Under the pieces are notes generated by a model. That model was not told the DNA's origin and did no database searches. It saw only the letters and a list, made by a program, of their open reading frames with translations. Shown here in pieces: positions 63,323-64,000 of a DNA stretch of 64,000 bases. The stretch covers positions 57,591 through 121,590 of the forward strand of contig LVAQ01000015.1 of assembly GCA_001604105.1 (NCBI GenBank), in the 5' to 3' direction. This DNA comes from Clostridiales bacterium Firm_11. Lineage in GTDB: Bacteria > Bacillota > Clostridia > Christensenellales > Aristaeellaceae. The stretch's first letter is position 1. Every line of letters starts with the position of its first letter. The translations under genes and the position numbers were made by a program.

Positions 63323-64000
63323 CCGCGTGAAAGCGAGGGTTTGCCAGCATGTGCGGGTATGAATGTGTGCGGCACGAAGGCATTCGCATCGTGTATATTA
63401 TGGATAGTAACACCTGCATACGTCACGCGCACGTGGCATTGAAAAACTTCTGCAAGCGCGAGGCGAAGCATGAACACAACCCGCATCAAAGCGCGGGTTT
63501 GCCTGACTGTATGCACATAAATGAATGTGGTACAACGGCATTCGAATCGTGTATATTATGGATAGGTAACGCCTGCCTACGTCACGCGCATGTGGCGTTG
63601 AAAAACTTCTGCAAGCGCGAGGCGAAGCAAGAACACAACCCGCATAAAAGCGCGGGTTTGCCCGACTGTATGCACATAAATGAATGTGGCACAACGGCAT
63701 TCGCATCGTGTATATTATGGATAGGTAACGCCTGCATACGCCATGCACATACAGCGCGGATGCCACCTGCAAGCATGGGCGCTAAGCATGAACACAACCC
63801 GCATCAGAGCGCGGGTTTGCCCGACTGTATGCACATAAATGAATGTGGCACAACGGCATTCGCATCGTGTATATTATGGATAGAAACGCCTGCTTACGCC
63901 ACGCGCATGTGGCGTGAATGTCACCTGCAAGCATGGGCGCGAAGCATGAACACAACCCGCATCAAAGCGCGGGTTTGCCTGACTGTATGCACATAAATGA
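63323..64000. repeat. tandem array of a 158-159-bp unit, at least four copies, running off the window
   Basis: GTGTATATTATGGATA recurs at 63391, 63549, 63708 and 63867. Each unit has a CCCGCAT-AAA-GCGCGGG-like inverted repeat, TGCACATAAATGAATGTGG and ACGCCTGC-TACG. Because 159 is 53 codons, a frame stays open across it, but it lacks a ribosome-binding site. Confidence 0.93.

Overview
The window is bacterial, G+C-rich (apart from one A+T-rich patch near 19.5-20.6 kb) and looks like a Clostridia-type Firmicute. Support for this: strong AGGAGG-type ribosome-binding sites with frequent TTG/GTG starts, a SAM-I riboswitch ahead of metK, an acetyl-CoA-type MetA, DUF368 and LytR-CpsA-Psr proteins, an LL-H-type holin, and DnaA-trio origin architecture. 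I cannot name the genus. Intergenic DNA is unusually abundant and repetitive.

Layout. 0-2.7 kb: end of a GH63-like glycosidase and a GH127-like arabinofuranosidase. 3.3-5.7 kb: an orphan phage lysis cassette (CD1375-like protein, NlpC/P60-type endolysin, XhlA-like protein, LL-H holin) without head or tail genes. 6.4-7.9 kb: VOC protein, ICMT-like methyltransferase, tRNA-Arg(CCG). 8.1-19.1 kb: miaA, PP2C phosphatase, a divergent sugar ABC importer (binding protein one way, two permeases the other), tag, AI-2E/YtvI-type protein, and a zinc-ribbon/TPM pair. 19.5-20.6 kb: A+T-rich insert with an SDR enzyme. 21.1-35.3 kb: Gfo/Idh/MocA and TIM-barrel isomerase pair, ferritin-VIT1 fusion, rRNA methylase, argS, MATE, pyrH, TetR, and an ABC ATPase/permease/HlyD efflux operon.

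36.2-39.4 kb holds dnaN, and just upstream of it what I read as the chromosomal origin: DnaA boxes, a G+C spacer and TAC/TAG trinucleotide repeats in the order known from the Bacillus unwinding system. A near-perfect parS lies 8.4 kb away. Gene direction flips here: from 8 to 39 kb nearly all genes run left, and from 39 to 63 kb nearly all run right. dnaA is not next to dnaN.

39.4-63.3 kb: pfkA, HAD phosphatase, frr, a small unknown, uppS and cdsA; then a methionine block (Met-rich leader peptide with terminator, metA, metF, metH), GtrA, DUF4097, SAM-riboswitch-controlled metK, DUF368 polyprenyl-phosphate carrier, aconitase, GH1 beta-glucosidase and a nucleotidyltransferase-like gene. MetA, MetF, MetH and MetK together cover homoserine activation, methyl-group supply, methionine synthesis and SAM synthesis.

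Two repeat phenomena dominate the intergenic DNA. One is a dispersed family of hairpin arrays whose stems co-vary between copies. The other is at least ten unrelated long-period (75-177 bp) tandem duplications, found in most of the large gene-free gaps.
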